Below are positions 27,701-37,766 of a stretch of 64,000 nt of DNA, in pieces. Within the stretch, counting starts at the first letter, position 1, and every line of letters begins with the position of its first letter. Source of the stretch: Pseudoalteromonas sp049257235 (GTDB lineage: Bacteria > Pseudomonadota > Gammaproteobacteria > Enterobacterales > Alteromonadaceae); NCBI RefSeq assembly GCF_049257235.1, contig NZ_JBMMUF010000007.1, forward strand, positions 62,001 through 126,000, in the 5' to 3' direction. Below the pieces are notes generated by a model. It worked only from the letters and a program-made list of their open reading frames with translations. It was not told the origin of the DNA and ran no database searches. Position numbers and translations under genes: made by a program.

Positions 27701-30700
27701 TCAAAGGCTTGATACTGCACTTGGCCAGATATATTTTGCCCATCACTATAAGACTTTAATTCTTGTGCAGATCCAAACTTTGAATAGTTTTCAAAAGACT
27801 GTTCGATAAATTTGTCATTCTCAATATGCCGTAAGTGACGACCTGCCGAATCGTAGACGTAATATGTTCGGCGAAACACTTTTAATGAATCGGATTCAAT
27901 ATTGTTGGGTGAAGCCGTGTTTTTATCACAGTCATCCTTGTAATGAATGCTACAGGCTAGCTTATGAGTTAGGTTGCCGAAGCTGTCATAGTAATAGGAA
28001 TTTTGTAAATAAAGAGCAGGGTTATGACTATGTGGCTCTCGAATTTCCTTCTCAATTTCACCGTGCAAATCAGAATATCGATATTCAGTAGTAGTCGTTA
28101 CGGTTTCGCCTGCACGAATAACCGTGCTTGTATTCTTAGTAGGACGACTTATAAACCAGTTATATTCATCTTCATCTTCGTATTCATAATTTACTGTATG
28201 AACTAGAGTTTGCCCGCTAGTTGAAAATACATCTTTCTGAGTCACTTGCTCTGATTGCTTCAACATATAGCCATTAGCGTGCTGCTGATAACGGTATAAA
28301 GTAGTTACCTCTCTAGCCAGCATTGTGTTGGTTATTTCCCCGTTTGAAGAGTTTGAAACATAGTTCTTTTCAAGGATAGTTTTAGGGAGCGCTACCTCGC
28401 TCTGGACAAGACCATTTGGATATGTATTTACCGAAAATTTTTCAAACTCACTCACTACTCGCAGGTGTTTTGGGTGGCCATTAATTGAAGTTACACGTTT
28501 GACTTCCTCCCCACTGTAAGGTGGTGCTAGGTCAAAGTGCTTTTCAATAGACAATCCATTTTCTTTTGATGCGGTGATTTTTCTAAAACCTATAACTCCT
28601 CGGCCACCCGCTTGCGATTTTAACCCTTCATATTTATAGTTTGTCTTTAGGTACTGTGACGATCCCAACTCCGTTCGCGTGGTCGACTGAGTAAACTCCT
28701 GAACAACCGCCATTGTTGACGTAATATCACGCACTTTAGACCCTAACCCCCAGTTCAGTACCGCAGCATTCGTATCTGGCGTATATACAGTACTGTCAGT
28801 TAAACGGGCATACGAAACCCCATACTCTTGACCAAGTCCTGAATTTATTCTTACGAGTTTATCTTGAATTATGTTATCAGTATTACTGTCGTAGCGTACG
28901 CGCAGTTTTTGATTTTTTGTATCATAATAAATTAACTCAGGCTGGTTATCACCATCCAAGTCTTGCCATTGATAAATTGAATTATCTTCAAACGCGCCCC
29001 AGTTGTTCAATGAGGTTAGTTTCAAGGGCTCTGAGTTTGAATCAGCAAAAGATTGGCGCCAGAAAACATCTTGACCGTTTACAAATACTACATCATCACG
29101 ACCATCACCATTGATATCGGCTAGACCAGATAACTGTGTATCCTGCCCCTCAATAAAAGAGCCATAATACTTACGCTCATTAGAAAAAGTTAAATTGTTT
29201 AAGCCTACATTGACATGCGTAATAAACCCTTGGTAATTATGCCCCATGTAGTCTTGGTATCCATCACCATTTATATCCCCTGGCGATTGCATCCATTTAA
29301 TATTTCCAAACGTTCCCTTCAGTGCAGGCTCCGATGAATCCAAGTCAGCATTTGGTTCATTATAATCTGGATACTCTAATAGCTCACCTTTATACATACC
29401 TTGGCTACTTTTATTAATTTCAAGCAGCCAAAATTCATTTAGATATTCAGTTTTCTCCTGACCATCTGTGAAATCGAATACCGTCTGAAATTGAGTGTAA
29501 GGGATTAGTCTATCAATTAAGCCATCTCCATTTGCATCGATCAGAGCACTTTTTCTATAAAATCCATAAAAAGCCTTTGTCTCTAATTCACTATAGGTTG
29601 AGGTGTTATAACTATAATGATTACCTATATCAATTACGTTTGTAGAAGCTCTAGGCGATTGCTCATCTATACCGTCTCCATTCCAATCATAGTAAAATGT
29701 CGTAGAGCTCGGCCCGTATTCAATATTATAAATTCCATCTCCATTGTCATCACGAATATTCCAATGAAAGAACTTTCTTTTATAATCTCCAGCTTGGCTT
29801 AATGTCGTTATTTCAGCATTTAAATTGCTCAACTGCGAATTGTAGCTAAGCTTCCCATCACTTTTTGTTTCAAACACCAACAATTTAGCTACAGAGTCTT
29901 TACGGGTAGCAATCAATAACTCAGGCGAGCCATCACTATCAATATCAGCTATTTTCATAGTGTATACACCACAAACAGAACCCGAAATATCATTATCCTT
30001 ACATGGGCTATGCCCAGAAACTGAAGTGTAACTGGCTAAGTCAATTGCGTAATCTGTACTAACAAAGCCTGACTTCACGTCATCACTATATTCAAAGGTA
30101 GTTTCTATAACACATGTATCGTTAATACTGCCGTTACAGCGGGCAATAGAAGTAAGCAGATCACGGCCACTAAATCTGCTTTGTTTGTATCCTAGATGAT
30201 AACTACCAATCAGTTCACCTAAATAATTTCTGTGTATTATGTCACTGATTCGGTAATTATCAGTTACTTTGTCCCCAGCCCTGTATAGCTCTTTTCCTAG
30301 TGCTTTGGTTTCATAAATAATCTCAATCGTATGCCCAGAGTAAGTAATTTTATTCAGTCTTCGCTCTTCAAACTGCGACCCTTCATACTGGTAATCTACT
30401 GACTGGTCATGGTTATCTACTTCATTGGTCAATAACCACTTTGACACCGCATCATAATAATTATTAATAACCTGAGTATTGCCATTTTTCCCATAAAACA
30501 TCGACTTGCCATTACCATCTCTCACTTCAAAGTAACTCACACCGCTTTGAGAAACTTGTTTAATTTGAATGTTAGGGGCCTTATCCAATCTATACTCAGA
30601 TCCAGCTTCTAGACTATTCCCAGCCACTAATCTCATTCTTTGCCCGTTAAGACATAACTGGTCATCTGTCGTAAAGGTTATTTCTTTATACTCGCCATCG

Positions 30701-32284
30701 AGTTCCAACACTCTGGCACATCGGTGAATACTCGACTGCCCGATTCCCCAACCGAGACCAGCATTCCCCTCACCACCAAAGCTTGAGTAAGTCAGTTCCA
30801 AATTGGGCTTTAAACCAGCTTTACCATCAATAAATTCAAGAGGAATTGTATATTGAGCTGCGCCATCATTGGTTACATTGGGTTCACCTACAATAGTTGC
30901 CACTTTTGCCGAGGAATCAATTGGCGCAGGGACACTTATAGCATCCACAGTAGGCGCGTCTGCGATAAAATCAGAGTCAGCTTCTACTCCGTACACATTA
31001 ACTGCGAAAGTTCCATCACTAAACGCACCGTCATCATCTTCAACTCTAATTGATATCACTGATGACCCTTCTGAATTAAACGTAGGTGTTAGTGTAAGAA
31101 TGCGTTTATTCCCACTTCCAGCCATAGAAACATTATTTACCGGGATTAGATGAGGGTTGGAGCTATTTTTTATTGTTAACGAAAGCTCTTTATCATCTAA
31201 ATCAGAGTCGATGAGAGTAACGGGAACCTCTATGGACCTGTTTTTTGTAGTATTTTGTTCGGGAATATTAGCTATTTGAGGGGCATCATTAACACTTTCA
31301 ACTGTTAACCTAAAGGTATCTTCTTTATACAATCCACCTGAATCGGTTACTCGAATAATTACATCAGAATAACCAAATTTATTGCTCGCTGGGGCCAATG
31401 TCACTGTTCGTGATGCACCACTGCCACCCAAGGTAATACGACTTGTTGGCAACAAGGCTGTATTCGAACTGCTTACCACTGAGACTGTTAGGCTCGTCGC
31501 TGCTGTTTCCACATCACCGATGGTAAANNNNNNNNNNNNNNNNNNNNNNNNNNNNNNNNNNNNNNNNNNNNNNNNNNNNNNNNNNNNNNNNNNNNNNNNN
31601 NNNNNNNNNNNNNNNNNNNNNNNNNNNTGTTCGTGATGCACCACTGCCACCCAAGGTAATACGACTTGTTGGCAACAAGGCTGTATTCGAACTGCTTACC
31701 ACTGAGACTGTTAGGCTCGTCGCTGCTGTTTCCACATCACCGATGGTAAAACCAACGACCTTGTTGACATCTTCATTGGTCGTTAAATCTTCAATGCCAT
31801 TTTTGAAAGTTGACCTATCAGGCAGTCCCCAAATATAGGGAAGGTCATTAACACAATTAACATTGAACGTAATTATTTTGTCTTCAGGCTCCAGAATGAA
31901 GTAACCATCATTGGTGAAGCTTGGCGATTCAAAGTTTGAAGTTGAATATACTTCGTCGTAAGGAGGATTTACAGGACCTATCGTGTCAGAATCGTCCACT
32001 ACAGTAAATGAAGCTGTTATACTATCAGTGCCACAAAAGTCGTCATGTGGCCTGTATATGAGTAATTGATTGTAATGATACGCTGATAATGTAACTGTAC
32101 CATTGCTTGGGTAAGAAACTATCTGCTTGTACGCCACCTCATATCCACTCAGCGGAAATAATTCTGAAGTTGCTACCTCAACAGCTGAATCTTCGCCAAC
32201 GTCAACAGTATAATCACTGGCTAGCACTGAAAGTGAAACTATATAAAACAAAGAAGCCAATAGAATATGTACGAGTGCACCCAC
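24778..32284 (-). CDS. Giant secreted SpvB/Rhs YD-repeat polymorphic toxin (interrupted by scaffold gap)
   Basis: Reads from ATG 32284 to TAA 24780-24778; a 100-N gap at 31528-31627 splits it, so length is uncertain (219 codons before and 2,249 residues after the gap). Order: Sec signal peptide (MGALVHILLASLFYIV...); cadherin/Ig-like domains; an SpvB-type domain (AAQYTIPLEF ... LTYSSFGG, GLGWGIG) near 30.7-30.9 kb; five FG-GAP/VCBS-like calcium loops (DIDSDGSPEL, DANGDGLIDR, DINGDGYQDY, DINGDGRDDV, DLDGDNQPEL); many YD repeats; then the Rhs core (DHLGSASVISDERG, GRIYDPNMGRFMQADP, NRYSYVYNNPLSYTDPTGY) near 25.57-25.93 kb. After DPTGY comes a variable tip of about 265 residues with a hydrophobic stretch (ILAVEAMAVGGGVILAEAAA) and a Lys-rich end; I recognise no toxin family in it. 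The Sec signal argues against type VI delivery. Immunity candidate overlaps its stop. Confidence 0.85.
31405..31750. repeat. Two identical 123-bp segments flanking the scaffold gap
   Basis: 31405-31527 and 31628-31750 are identical and are separated only by 100 N. The segment encodes 41 residues of a cadherin-like domain. Merging the two copies keeps the reading frame and yields one complete domain, so either the contig ends simply overlap or several identical domains were collapsed here. Confidence 0.9.
31528..31627. other. Scaffold gap, 100 N
   Basis: Exactly 100 undetermined bases, the conventional placeholder for a gap of unknown size, inside the toxin gene's cadherin-like repeat region. 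Confidence 1.
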
Positions 32285-32448
32285 GAAAATATCATCCTTG
32301 ATTAGTCAAAACAGGGACAATGTAACCTTAATGTTAACATAAATCAACAAATTCAAAATTTTCAAAAAAAGCTCTGCTAAAAAGCGAGGACTTTGAAGTT
32401 AATGTTTTTCACTTATTACCAAGGGACATGGGTGTTGCAAACTAAGGA

Positions 32449-32512
32449 CCTTAATATCCCACACTTTTCCCGCTTTTGACTACAGCTTTATCGTTCAACT
32501 CATGGAGCAAAG
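32449..32512 (+). mobile_element. Relic of the Y1 transposon left end
   Basis: This stretch (CCTTAATAT, then CACTTTTCCCGCTTTTGACTACA and TTCAACTCATGGAG with small gaps) is closely similar to 22037-22098, the leader just before the transposase start codon. No transposase codons follow. Confidence 0.75.
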
Positions 32513-32522
32513 GGCGCAATGT

Positions 32523-32555
32523 GCAAAAAAAAGCCCCGCATGATGCGGGGGCTTT
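32523..32555 (-). terminator. Terminator of deoB-deoD
   Basis: On the minus strand AGCCCCCGCA TCA TGCGGGGCT is followed by eight U (complement of the A run at 32524-32532). It lies about 90 nt past the deoD stop. The region 32285-32645 holds no other gene apart from this hairpin, the relic and the direct repeats. Confidence 0.85.
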
Positions 32556-32645
32556 GAGGTTAACGTAATTTTACGTATTACCAAGGAACTCTTTGCTTAA
32601 TTTTCAGTTACTTAAAATAAAGTCACGTAAACGCGCTACTGAACA

Positions 32646-33356
32646 TTAAGCTAATAAAATTGACTCAAGGGCGATTTTTACCATTTCGTTGAAGGTGCTT
32701 TGACGCTCTTCTGCGGGGGTTGCTTCACCGGTAATTACGTGATCGCTCACCGTAAACAAAGCCATTGCCTTTGCACCGTATTCAGCTGCAACACCGTACA
32801 AACCCGCGGTTTCCATATCCACAGCCATCACACCTAGCTTATCTAACTCTTGATAGAAGGTAGGATCGGCCTGATAGAAAGTATCGGTTGTGAACACGTT
32901 ACCTACTTTAGCGTCAATGCCCAGTTCACGCGCTGCACGCACGCCATTTTCAAGCAAGCCAAAGTTTGCAAGCGCAGCGAAATCGCAACCGCGAACACGG
33001 GCACGGTTCACGTTTGAATCGGTGCTCGCACCTTGTGCAAAAATCACATCACGAATTTTGGTGTCTTGGGCAATGCCACCACAGGTACCAATGCGAATGA
33101 TGTTTTTCACACCAAAACTACAGATCAATTCACGCGCATAGATAGACATAGACGGAATGCCCATGCCTGAGCCCATGATGCTGACTGGCTTACCTTTATA
33201 TGTACCGGTAAAGCCAAACATATTGCGTACGCCAGTCACTTGCTTGGCATCTTCTAAAAAGTGTTCAGCGATATACTGAGCGCGAAGTGGATCGCCCGGC
33301 ATCAAAACTGTTTCGGCGAAATCACCCATTTGTGCGCTAATGTGTGGCGTACTCAT
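32646..33356 (-). CDS. deoD: Purine nucleoside phosphorylase (DeoD type)
   Basis: 236 residues, the usual size of hexameric bacterial PNP, which splits purine (deoxy)ribonucleosides with phosphate to base and (deoxy)ribose-1-phosphate in the cytoplasm. Motifs: MPGDPLRAQYIAEHFL (phosphate site, near residue 19), GSGMGIPSMSIYARELI near 63, IRIGTCGG near 87, and the substrate site VDMETAGLY (near 178) with TVSDH (Asp that protonates N7). The start MSTPHISA is the family start. It lies 12 nt behind deoB; together they route ribose-1-P and deoxyribose-1-P to the 5-phosphates. Confidence 0.95.
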   Translation of the reverse strand: MSTPHISAQMGDFAETVLMPGDPLRAQYIAEHFLEDAKQVTGVRNMFGFTGTYKGKPVSIMGSGMGIPSMSIYARELICSFGVKNIIRIGTCGGIAQDTKIRDVIFAQGASTDSNVNRARVRGCDFAALANFGLLENGVRAARELGIDAKVGNVFTTDTFYQADPTFYQELDKLGVMAVDMETAGLYGVAAEYGAKAMALFTVSDHVITGEATPAEERQSTFNEMVKIALESILLA

Positions 33357-33367
33357 ATGCTGTCCTC

Positions 33368-34591
33368 TTACTGTGCTTGTGTTGGCTTGAGCGCCGACGC
33401 AAAGCTTTTACCGTATTCTAATGTTGTTAAATCAAACCATTGCGCCAATGTTTGGCCAATGTCTGCAAAACTCTCACGTTCACCTAACGCGACGTTACCT
33501 AAACCCGGCGTGTATGCGATTACTGGAACATACTCACGGGTGTGATCTGAACCTGCAGCAGTTGGATCACAGCCATGGTCTGCAGTAATGATAAGTACAT
33601 CGCCATCTTTTAACTGCGCGATAATACGCGGTAAAAAGTCATCAAATTCTTTGAGCGCGTTCGCATAACCTACCGCATTACGACGGTGGCCATATAGCTC
33701 ATCAAAGTCAACCAAATTGGTGAACACTAAACTGTTGTCTGGCGCATCAGCAATGACCTGCTCAGTTTTAAGCAATAAGTTTTCTAAGCCTGGCGCTTTG
33801 TACTTTTGCGTGATCCCCTGGTGCGCATAAATGTCCGCTATCTTCCCTATGCTGATCACCTCACCGCCAGCGTCTGCAAGTTTGTCTAATACCGTTGGCG
33901 CTGGCGGTAACACTGAGTAATCGCGACGATTACCAGTACGTTTAAAATCACTCGCATCATTGCCTAAAAATGGGCGCGCAATGACTCGCCCAATGTTGTA
34001 TTCATCCAGTAGTGAGCGTGCAATTTCACAAACTTCATACAACCTTTCGAGACCAAAACTCTCTTCGTGCGCAGCGATTTGGAACACACTATCAGCAGAG
34101 GTATAACAAATCGGCTTACCCGTTTTAACATGTTCTTCACCAAGCTCGGCGATAATGGTCGTGCCTGATGCATGACAATCACCCAAAATGCCTTCAATAC
34201 CCGTGCGTTTAATAAACTCGTCAATAAACGCCTGCGGGAAACAGGGGGTGGTGTGCGGAAAATATCCCCAGTCAAACAACACTGGTACGCCCGCCATTTC
34301 CCAGTGGCCAGATGGTGTATCTTTGCCACTCGATAATTCTTTCGCATAGCCCCATGCCGCCTCAGGCAATTGGCGCTTCGCTACTTGCAAGGTTCGTCTC
34401 GACGCCGCCTCACAGGCATCAATCAAACCTAGCTTAGATAAATTAGGTAAGGCTAAAGCAGCACCGTGCTCTTGTGCATACGCATCAAGAAGGTGGCCTA
34501 GCGTATTTGCGCCAACATCGCCGAATTTTTCAGCATCTGGTGCAGCGCCAACGCCTAAGCTATCAGCCATTAGAATCACAGCTCTTGCCAT
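33368..34591 (-). CDS. deoB: Phosphopentomutase
   Basis: 407 residues from ATG 34591, which has GAGG upstream and gives the canonical N-terminus MARAVILMADSLGVGAAPDA with the metal-binding Asp; the frame upstream is not conserved-looking. The alkaline-phosphatase-type metallomutase converts (deoxy)ribose-1-phosphate to the 5-phosphate. Other motifs: GKDTPSGHWEM near residue 95 (phosphorylated Thr), VFTNLVDFDELYGHRRN near 290 and ITADHGCDPT near 338. deoC and deoA are absent here, so this is a reduced deo operon. Confidence 0.95.
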   Translation of the reverse strand: MARAVILMADSLGVGAAPDAEKFGDVGANTLGHLLDAYAQEHGAALALPNLSKLGLIDACEAASRRTLQVAKRQLPEAAWGYAKELSSGKDTPSGHWEMAGVPVLFDWGYFPHTTPCFPQAFIDEFIKRTGIEGILGDCHASGTTIIAELGEEHVKTGKPICYTSADSVFQIAAHEESFGLERLYEVCEIARSLLDEYNIGRVIARPFLGNDASDFKRTGNRRDYSVLPPAPTVLDKLADAGGEVISIGKIADIYAHQGITQKYKAPGLENLLLKTEQVIADAPDNSLVFTNLVDFDELYGHRRNAVGYANALKEFDDFLPRIIAQLKDGDVLIITADHGCDPTAAGSDHTREYVPVIAYTPGLGNVALGERESFADIGQTLAQWFDLTTLEYGKSFASALKPTQAQ

Positions 34592-34650
34592 AGTTGCCTC
34601 ACTTAATTCATGTAATGCGACCACTTTAACTACTTGCCGTAGTCGTAAAC

Positions 34651-34664
34651 AGGACAAAAGTCCT
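34651..34664. promoter_or_regulatory. Operator candidate O1 (deoB promoter)
   Basis: AGGACAAAAGTCCT, a perfect-armed palindrome (GGAC-N4-GTCC). It lies just downstream of the candidate deoB -10 element (34671-34676), so it would cover the transcription start. The regulator is unknown; a nucleoside-responsive repressor is the natural guess. Confidence 0.55.
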
Positions 34665-34670
34665 AAACAC

Positions 34671-34676
34671 AGTATA
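34671..34676 (-). promoter_or_regulatory. Candidate -10 element of deoB
   Basis: TATACT on the minus strand, 80 nt before the deoB ATG. The -35 region is weak (CACGCA-like), as in activator-dependent promoters. Confidence 0.4.
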
Positions 34677-34721
34677 GGTAAAGGCAGTTTATTGCGTGGT
34701 CAGAATGATGTTTTTTCGAGC

Positions 34722-34733
34722 GGACATAAGTCC
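34722..34733. promoter_or_regulatory. Operator candidate O2
   Basis: GGACATAAGTCC, the same arms as O1, 70 bp centre to centre from it, in the intergenic region shared by deoB and udk. Confidence 0.5.
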
Positions 34734-34780
34734 TTAATAAAAACACCCTAAAACCGATACATTTGTCGGAATAACGCGAG

Positions 34781-34792
34781 GACTTGCGTCAC
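34781..34792. promoter_or_regulatory. Operator candidate O3 (degenerate)
   Basis: GGACTTGCGTCA matches the reverse complement of O2 at 9 of 12 positions. It lies about 100 nt before udk, so the three sites could link the divergent deo and udk-nupC promoters. Confidence 0.35.
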
Positions 34793-34893
34793 TTCTGCGC
34801 TCTGTGGTGCTAAAAGGATGACATCAACTGAGATTATTCGCAGCGAATTTGCTAAAGTAATTCCTTGTCTAATATCAGTCTGGGTGCTTGTCT

Positions 34894-35523
34894 GTGACAC
34901 AAACTATTATCGCCATTGCCGGTGCTTCGGCATCAGGCAAATCTTTGTTTAGCCAAACCATATACAAAGAGTTGGTAAACGAGCTCGAACCGGGCGCCAT
35001 CGCGATTGTTGAAGAAGACGCCTATTATAGGGATCAGTCTCATTTACCAATGGCGCACCGCGTAACTACAAATTATGACCATCCTGATGCCTTCGAGCAT
35101 GAGTTAATGGTTGAACATTTGCGCCAATTACGCGCAGGTTCACCAGTGGATGTGCCTGTTTACGACTACAGTGAACATACACGTAGTCAAGAAACGCGTC
35201 GGGTGATGCCAGCAAAAATTCTCATTGTTGAGGGTATTTTGCTACTGAGCGACCCTGCGCTAAGAGAAGAATTTAATATTAAGGTGTTTATTGATACGCC
35301 ACTTGATATCTGCTTAATGCGCCGTATGCAAAGGGATATCGAAGAGCGCGGTCGTAGTCTACAATCGGTTATCGAACAATATAAGCAAACTGTGCGCCCG
35401 ATGTTCTATCAATTTATTGAGCCATCAAAACACAGTGCCGATTTGGTCGTGACTCGTGGTGGTAAAAACCGCGTAGCAATTGACATAATAAAAAGTAAAA
35501 TCAAACACCTATTACAAGAATAA
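34894..35523 (+). CDS. udk: Uridine/cytidine kinase
   Basis: 209 residues from GTG 34894 (GGGTG 10 nt upstream); TTG at 34888 would add two residues. The P-loop IAIAGASASGKS is at residues 6-17, followed by VEEDAYYRDQ (nucleoside site), YDHPDAFEHEL near 60, VPVYDYSEHTR near 88, ILIVEGILLL near 110 and RRMQRDIEERGR (lid) near 150, all typical of Udk. It phosphorylates uridine and cytidine to the monophosphates. It is followed 14 nt later by a nucleoside transporter gene, a salvage pair. Confidence 0.93.
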   Translation: MTQTIIAIAGASASGKSLFSQTIYKELVNELEPGAIAIVEEDAYYRDQSHLPMAHRVTTNYDHPDAFEHELMVEHLRQLRAGSPVDVPVYDYSEHTRSQETRRVMPAKILIVEGILLLSDPALREEFNIKVFIDTPLDICLMRRMQRDIEERGRSLQSVIEQYKQTVRPMFYQFIEPSKHSADLVVTRGGKNRVAIDIIKSKIKHLLQE

Positions 35524-35537
35524 CGGGAACAACGGGC

Positions 35538-36761
35538 ATGACAACTTTTATGAGCCTAGTCGGCATGGTGGTACTTCTGGCCATTGCCTTCGCAGCGTCT
35601 ACTAATCGCAAGGCTATTAATCTAAGAACAGTGGGCGTGGCATTTTTGCTGCAAGTCATCATTGGTGGCTTTGTGCTGTTTTTTGAATTTGGTAAGAATA
35701 TTCTCGCCGCCATGTCGAGTGCGGTATCGCAGGTGATCAATTATGCCTCTGATGGTATTGGTTTCCTCTTTGGGCCTTTAGCTTCAGAGAAGACTCTTGG
35801 ATTCCTTTTTGCATTCCAAGTGCTCCCTGTGATTGTGTTTTTCTCGTCATTGGTTGCCGTATTGTATTACCTCGGTGTGATGAACTGGATCATTAAAATC
35901 CTAGGTGGTGGTTTACAAAAACTACTCAAAACATCACGCCCTGAGTCGCTATCAGCGACGGCGAATATTTTTGTTGGGCAAACTGAAGCGCCGTTAATTG
36001 TAAAGCCGTTTATCGCAACCATGACCAAGTCAGAACTGTTCGCGGTGATGGTGGGTGGTTTGGCAACGGTAGCTGGCTCTGTAATGGCTGGTTACGTAAA
36101 AATCGGTGTTGATTTGCAGTACCTTATCGCTGCAAGCTTCATGGCAGCACCTGGTGGTTTCCTCATGGCCAAAATGATCGTGCCAGAGACAGAGACACCA
36201 AAAGAAGATTTAGCCGAGCTTGATGGCGACCACGAAGAGCCTGTTAACGTGATTGATGCCGCGGCGTCGGGCGCATCAAGCGGTATGCAGTTAGCGCTGA
36301 ATGTCGGTGCGATGTTACTTGCGTTTGTTGCCCTAATAGCCCTGTTGAATGGCGTGTTAGGCTGGTTTGGCGGATTTTTTGATCATCCAGAGCTAACGTT
36401 ACAACAGATTCTAGGTTATGTGTTTGCTCCAGTAGCGTGGGTACTCGGTGTACCTTGGAGCGAAGCGATGACAGCCGGTAGTTTTATCGGCCAGAAATTA
36501 GTCGTAAATGAGTTTGTCGCTTATTTAGACTTTGTGAATTATCGTGATGAGTTAAGCCCGCACACACAAGCGATTGTTACTTTCGCACTGTGTGGTTTCG
36601 CTAACTTATCATCGATAGCCATTTTACTAGGCGGGATTGGTGGTATGGCACCAAGCCGGCGAAAGGATATCGCGCGTCTAGGGCTCAGAGCAGTGTTGGC
36701 AGGATCGATGGCCAACCTCATGAGCGCAGCAATTGCTGGGTTTTTCCTCTCTATTGCTTAG
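35538..36761 (+). CDS. nupC: NupC-family concentrative nucleoside transporter
   Basis: 407 residues, about 8-10 membrane helices. CNT family signatures: RPESLSATANIFVGQTEAPLIVKP near residue 135 (the GQTEAPL substrate loop), the MVGGLATVAGSVMAGY segment near 170, and FALCGFANLSSIAILLGGIGGMAP near 350. CNT proteins import nucleosides with Na+ or H+ across the inner membrane. The gene is 14 nt behind udk, so import and phosphorylation are coupled. Confidence 0.93.
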   Translation: MTTFMSLVGMVVLLAIAFAASTNRKAINLRTVGVAFLLQVIIGGFVLFFEFGKNILAAMSSAVSQVINYASDGIGFLFGPLASEKTLGFLFAFQVLPVIVFFSSLVAVLYYLGVMNWIIKILGGGLQKLLKTSRPESLSATANIFVGQTEAPLIVKPFIATMTKSELFAVMVGGLATVAGSVMAGYVKIGVDLQYLIAASFMAAPGGFLMAKMIVPETETPKEDLAELDGDHEEPVNVIDAAASGASSGMQLALNVGAMLLAFVALIALLNGVLGWFGGFFDHPELTLQQILGYVFAPVAWVLGVPWSEAMTAGSFIGQKLVVNEFVAYLDFVNYRDELSPHTQAIVTFALCGFANLSSIAILLGGIGGMAPSRRKDIARLGLRAVLAGSMANLMSAAIAGFFLSIA

Positions 36762-36858
36762 AAACAAAGAGAAACCACGGTTGCAAAACAGGGTCCACCG
36801 GACCTCGGTTATTGCCTTAAGGGGTTATGGCAATAGCTAACTTGAACGATACTTCACC

Positions 36859-36884
36859 AAAGGGCCGCAAGGCCCTTTTATCGT
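36859..36884 (+). terminator. Terminator of udk-nupC
   Basis: Stem AAAGGGCC / GGCCCTTT (36859-36866, 36871-36878) with GCAA tetraloop, then TTATCGTTTT. Two further small hairpins (GGTCC.GGACC near 36790 and ATTGCC.GGCAAT near 36811-36834) precede it. Confidence 0.8.
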
Positions 36885-36965
36885 TTTAGAGCAAAACAAA
36901 ACGATGCATTTTTGCTCAAGCTTATCTATGATTAGAAAGTAGTACCCAAAAAATTAAAAATAAAC

Positions 36966-37727
36966 GTGAACAAAATTCTCATTTCATTCTTGTTAAGCAC
37001 CATTGTCTGTTTTTGGACAAGCATTAGTTACGCAAACGAAAAAGTATACATCGTTACTGAAGTAAGCCCTCCTAATCAAATTCTCATCAACGATAGCGTC
37101 GGCGGTAGCAGCACTGACATTGTCAGACAAATAATTAACGAAGCGCGTATTGACGCGGAGTTTTCTATATTTCCTTGGGCACGCGCTTATCACCTAGCGC
37201 ATAAAACGCCCAACACGCTCATTTACAGCATGGCTAAAACACCAGAGCGTGAGCAACAGTTTCATTGGATTGGTAAGGTAGGGCTATTTCGCCTCGGGTT
37301 TGTTACGTTAGCATCGCGTGATGATGTCAGTATTAGCACACTTGATGATGCGCGCAGATACCGCATCGCAGTGCAACGAGATGACGTCAGCGCGCTGTAC
37401 TTAGAAGAACACGGTTTTGCCACGATTCACACAACCGACATTAAACAGTCATATCAGTTACTGCTATCAGGTAAGGTCGATGTGGTAATTGATGACCCTA
37501 ATTATATGCATTCAATGGCAAAGCAATTTAATGTCGCTAACAATGATCTGCGCTTTATTATGGCTGTGGAAGAACTCAGCGTGTATGGTTACCTCGCGGC
37601 CAATATAGATACGGATCCTGCAATCCTGACGCGCTTGCAAGAGGCGTTTAACAAGGTCTCTGCAAGTCAGTGGTACACTGATAAGCTCACAGACCCTTAT
37701 GCTCAAATACAAGCCTACGACCAGTGA
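36966..37727 (+). CDS. Periplasmic amino-acid-binding-type protein (SBP_bac_3)
   Basis: 253 residues from GTG 36966 with a Sec signal (MNKILISFLLSTIVCFWTSISYA). The mature domain shows the short SBP_bac_3 pattern: DIVRQIINEARIDAEFSIFPWARAYHLA, then KTPEREQQFHWIGKV and DVVIDDPNYMH. No permease or ATPase gene adjoins. This ligand-binding family with the FPWARAY motif is expanded in Shewanella-like bacteria, often as lone periplasmic proteins; the ligand is unknown. Confidence 0.8.
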   Translation: MNKILISFLLSTIVCFWTSISYANEKVYIVTEVSPPNQILINDSVGGSSTDIVRQIINEARIDAEFSIFPWARAYHLAHKTPNTLIYSMAKTPEREQQFHWIGKVGLFRLGFVTLASRDDVSISTLDDARRYRIAVQRDDVSALYLEEHGFATIHTTDIKQSYQLLLSGKVDVVIDDPNYMHSMAKQFNVANNDLRFIMAVEELSVYGYLAANIDTDPAILTRLQEAFNKVSASQWYTDKLTDPYAQIQAYDQ

Positions 37728-37766
37728 CAGGTGAGCTACGGTAAAGGGCCTCTGGGGTTTTCACTT

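Larger units (their letters stand above)
32390..32589. repeat. Imperfect direct repeat flanking a transposon relic
   Basis: CTTTGAAGTTAATG...TATTACCAAGGGA (about 32390-32428) and CTTTGAGGTTAACG...TATTACCAAGGAA (about 32552-32588) are imperfect 37-bp direct copies of the sequence downstream of deoD. Between them lie a left-end relic of the Y1 transposon and the deoD terminator. This looks like the junction of the accessory island with the conserved chromosome. Confidence 0.55.
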
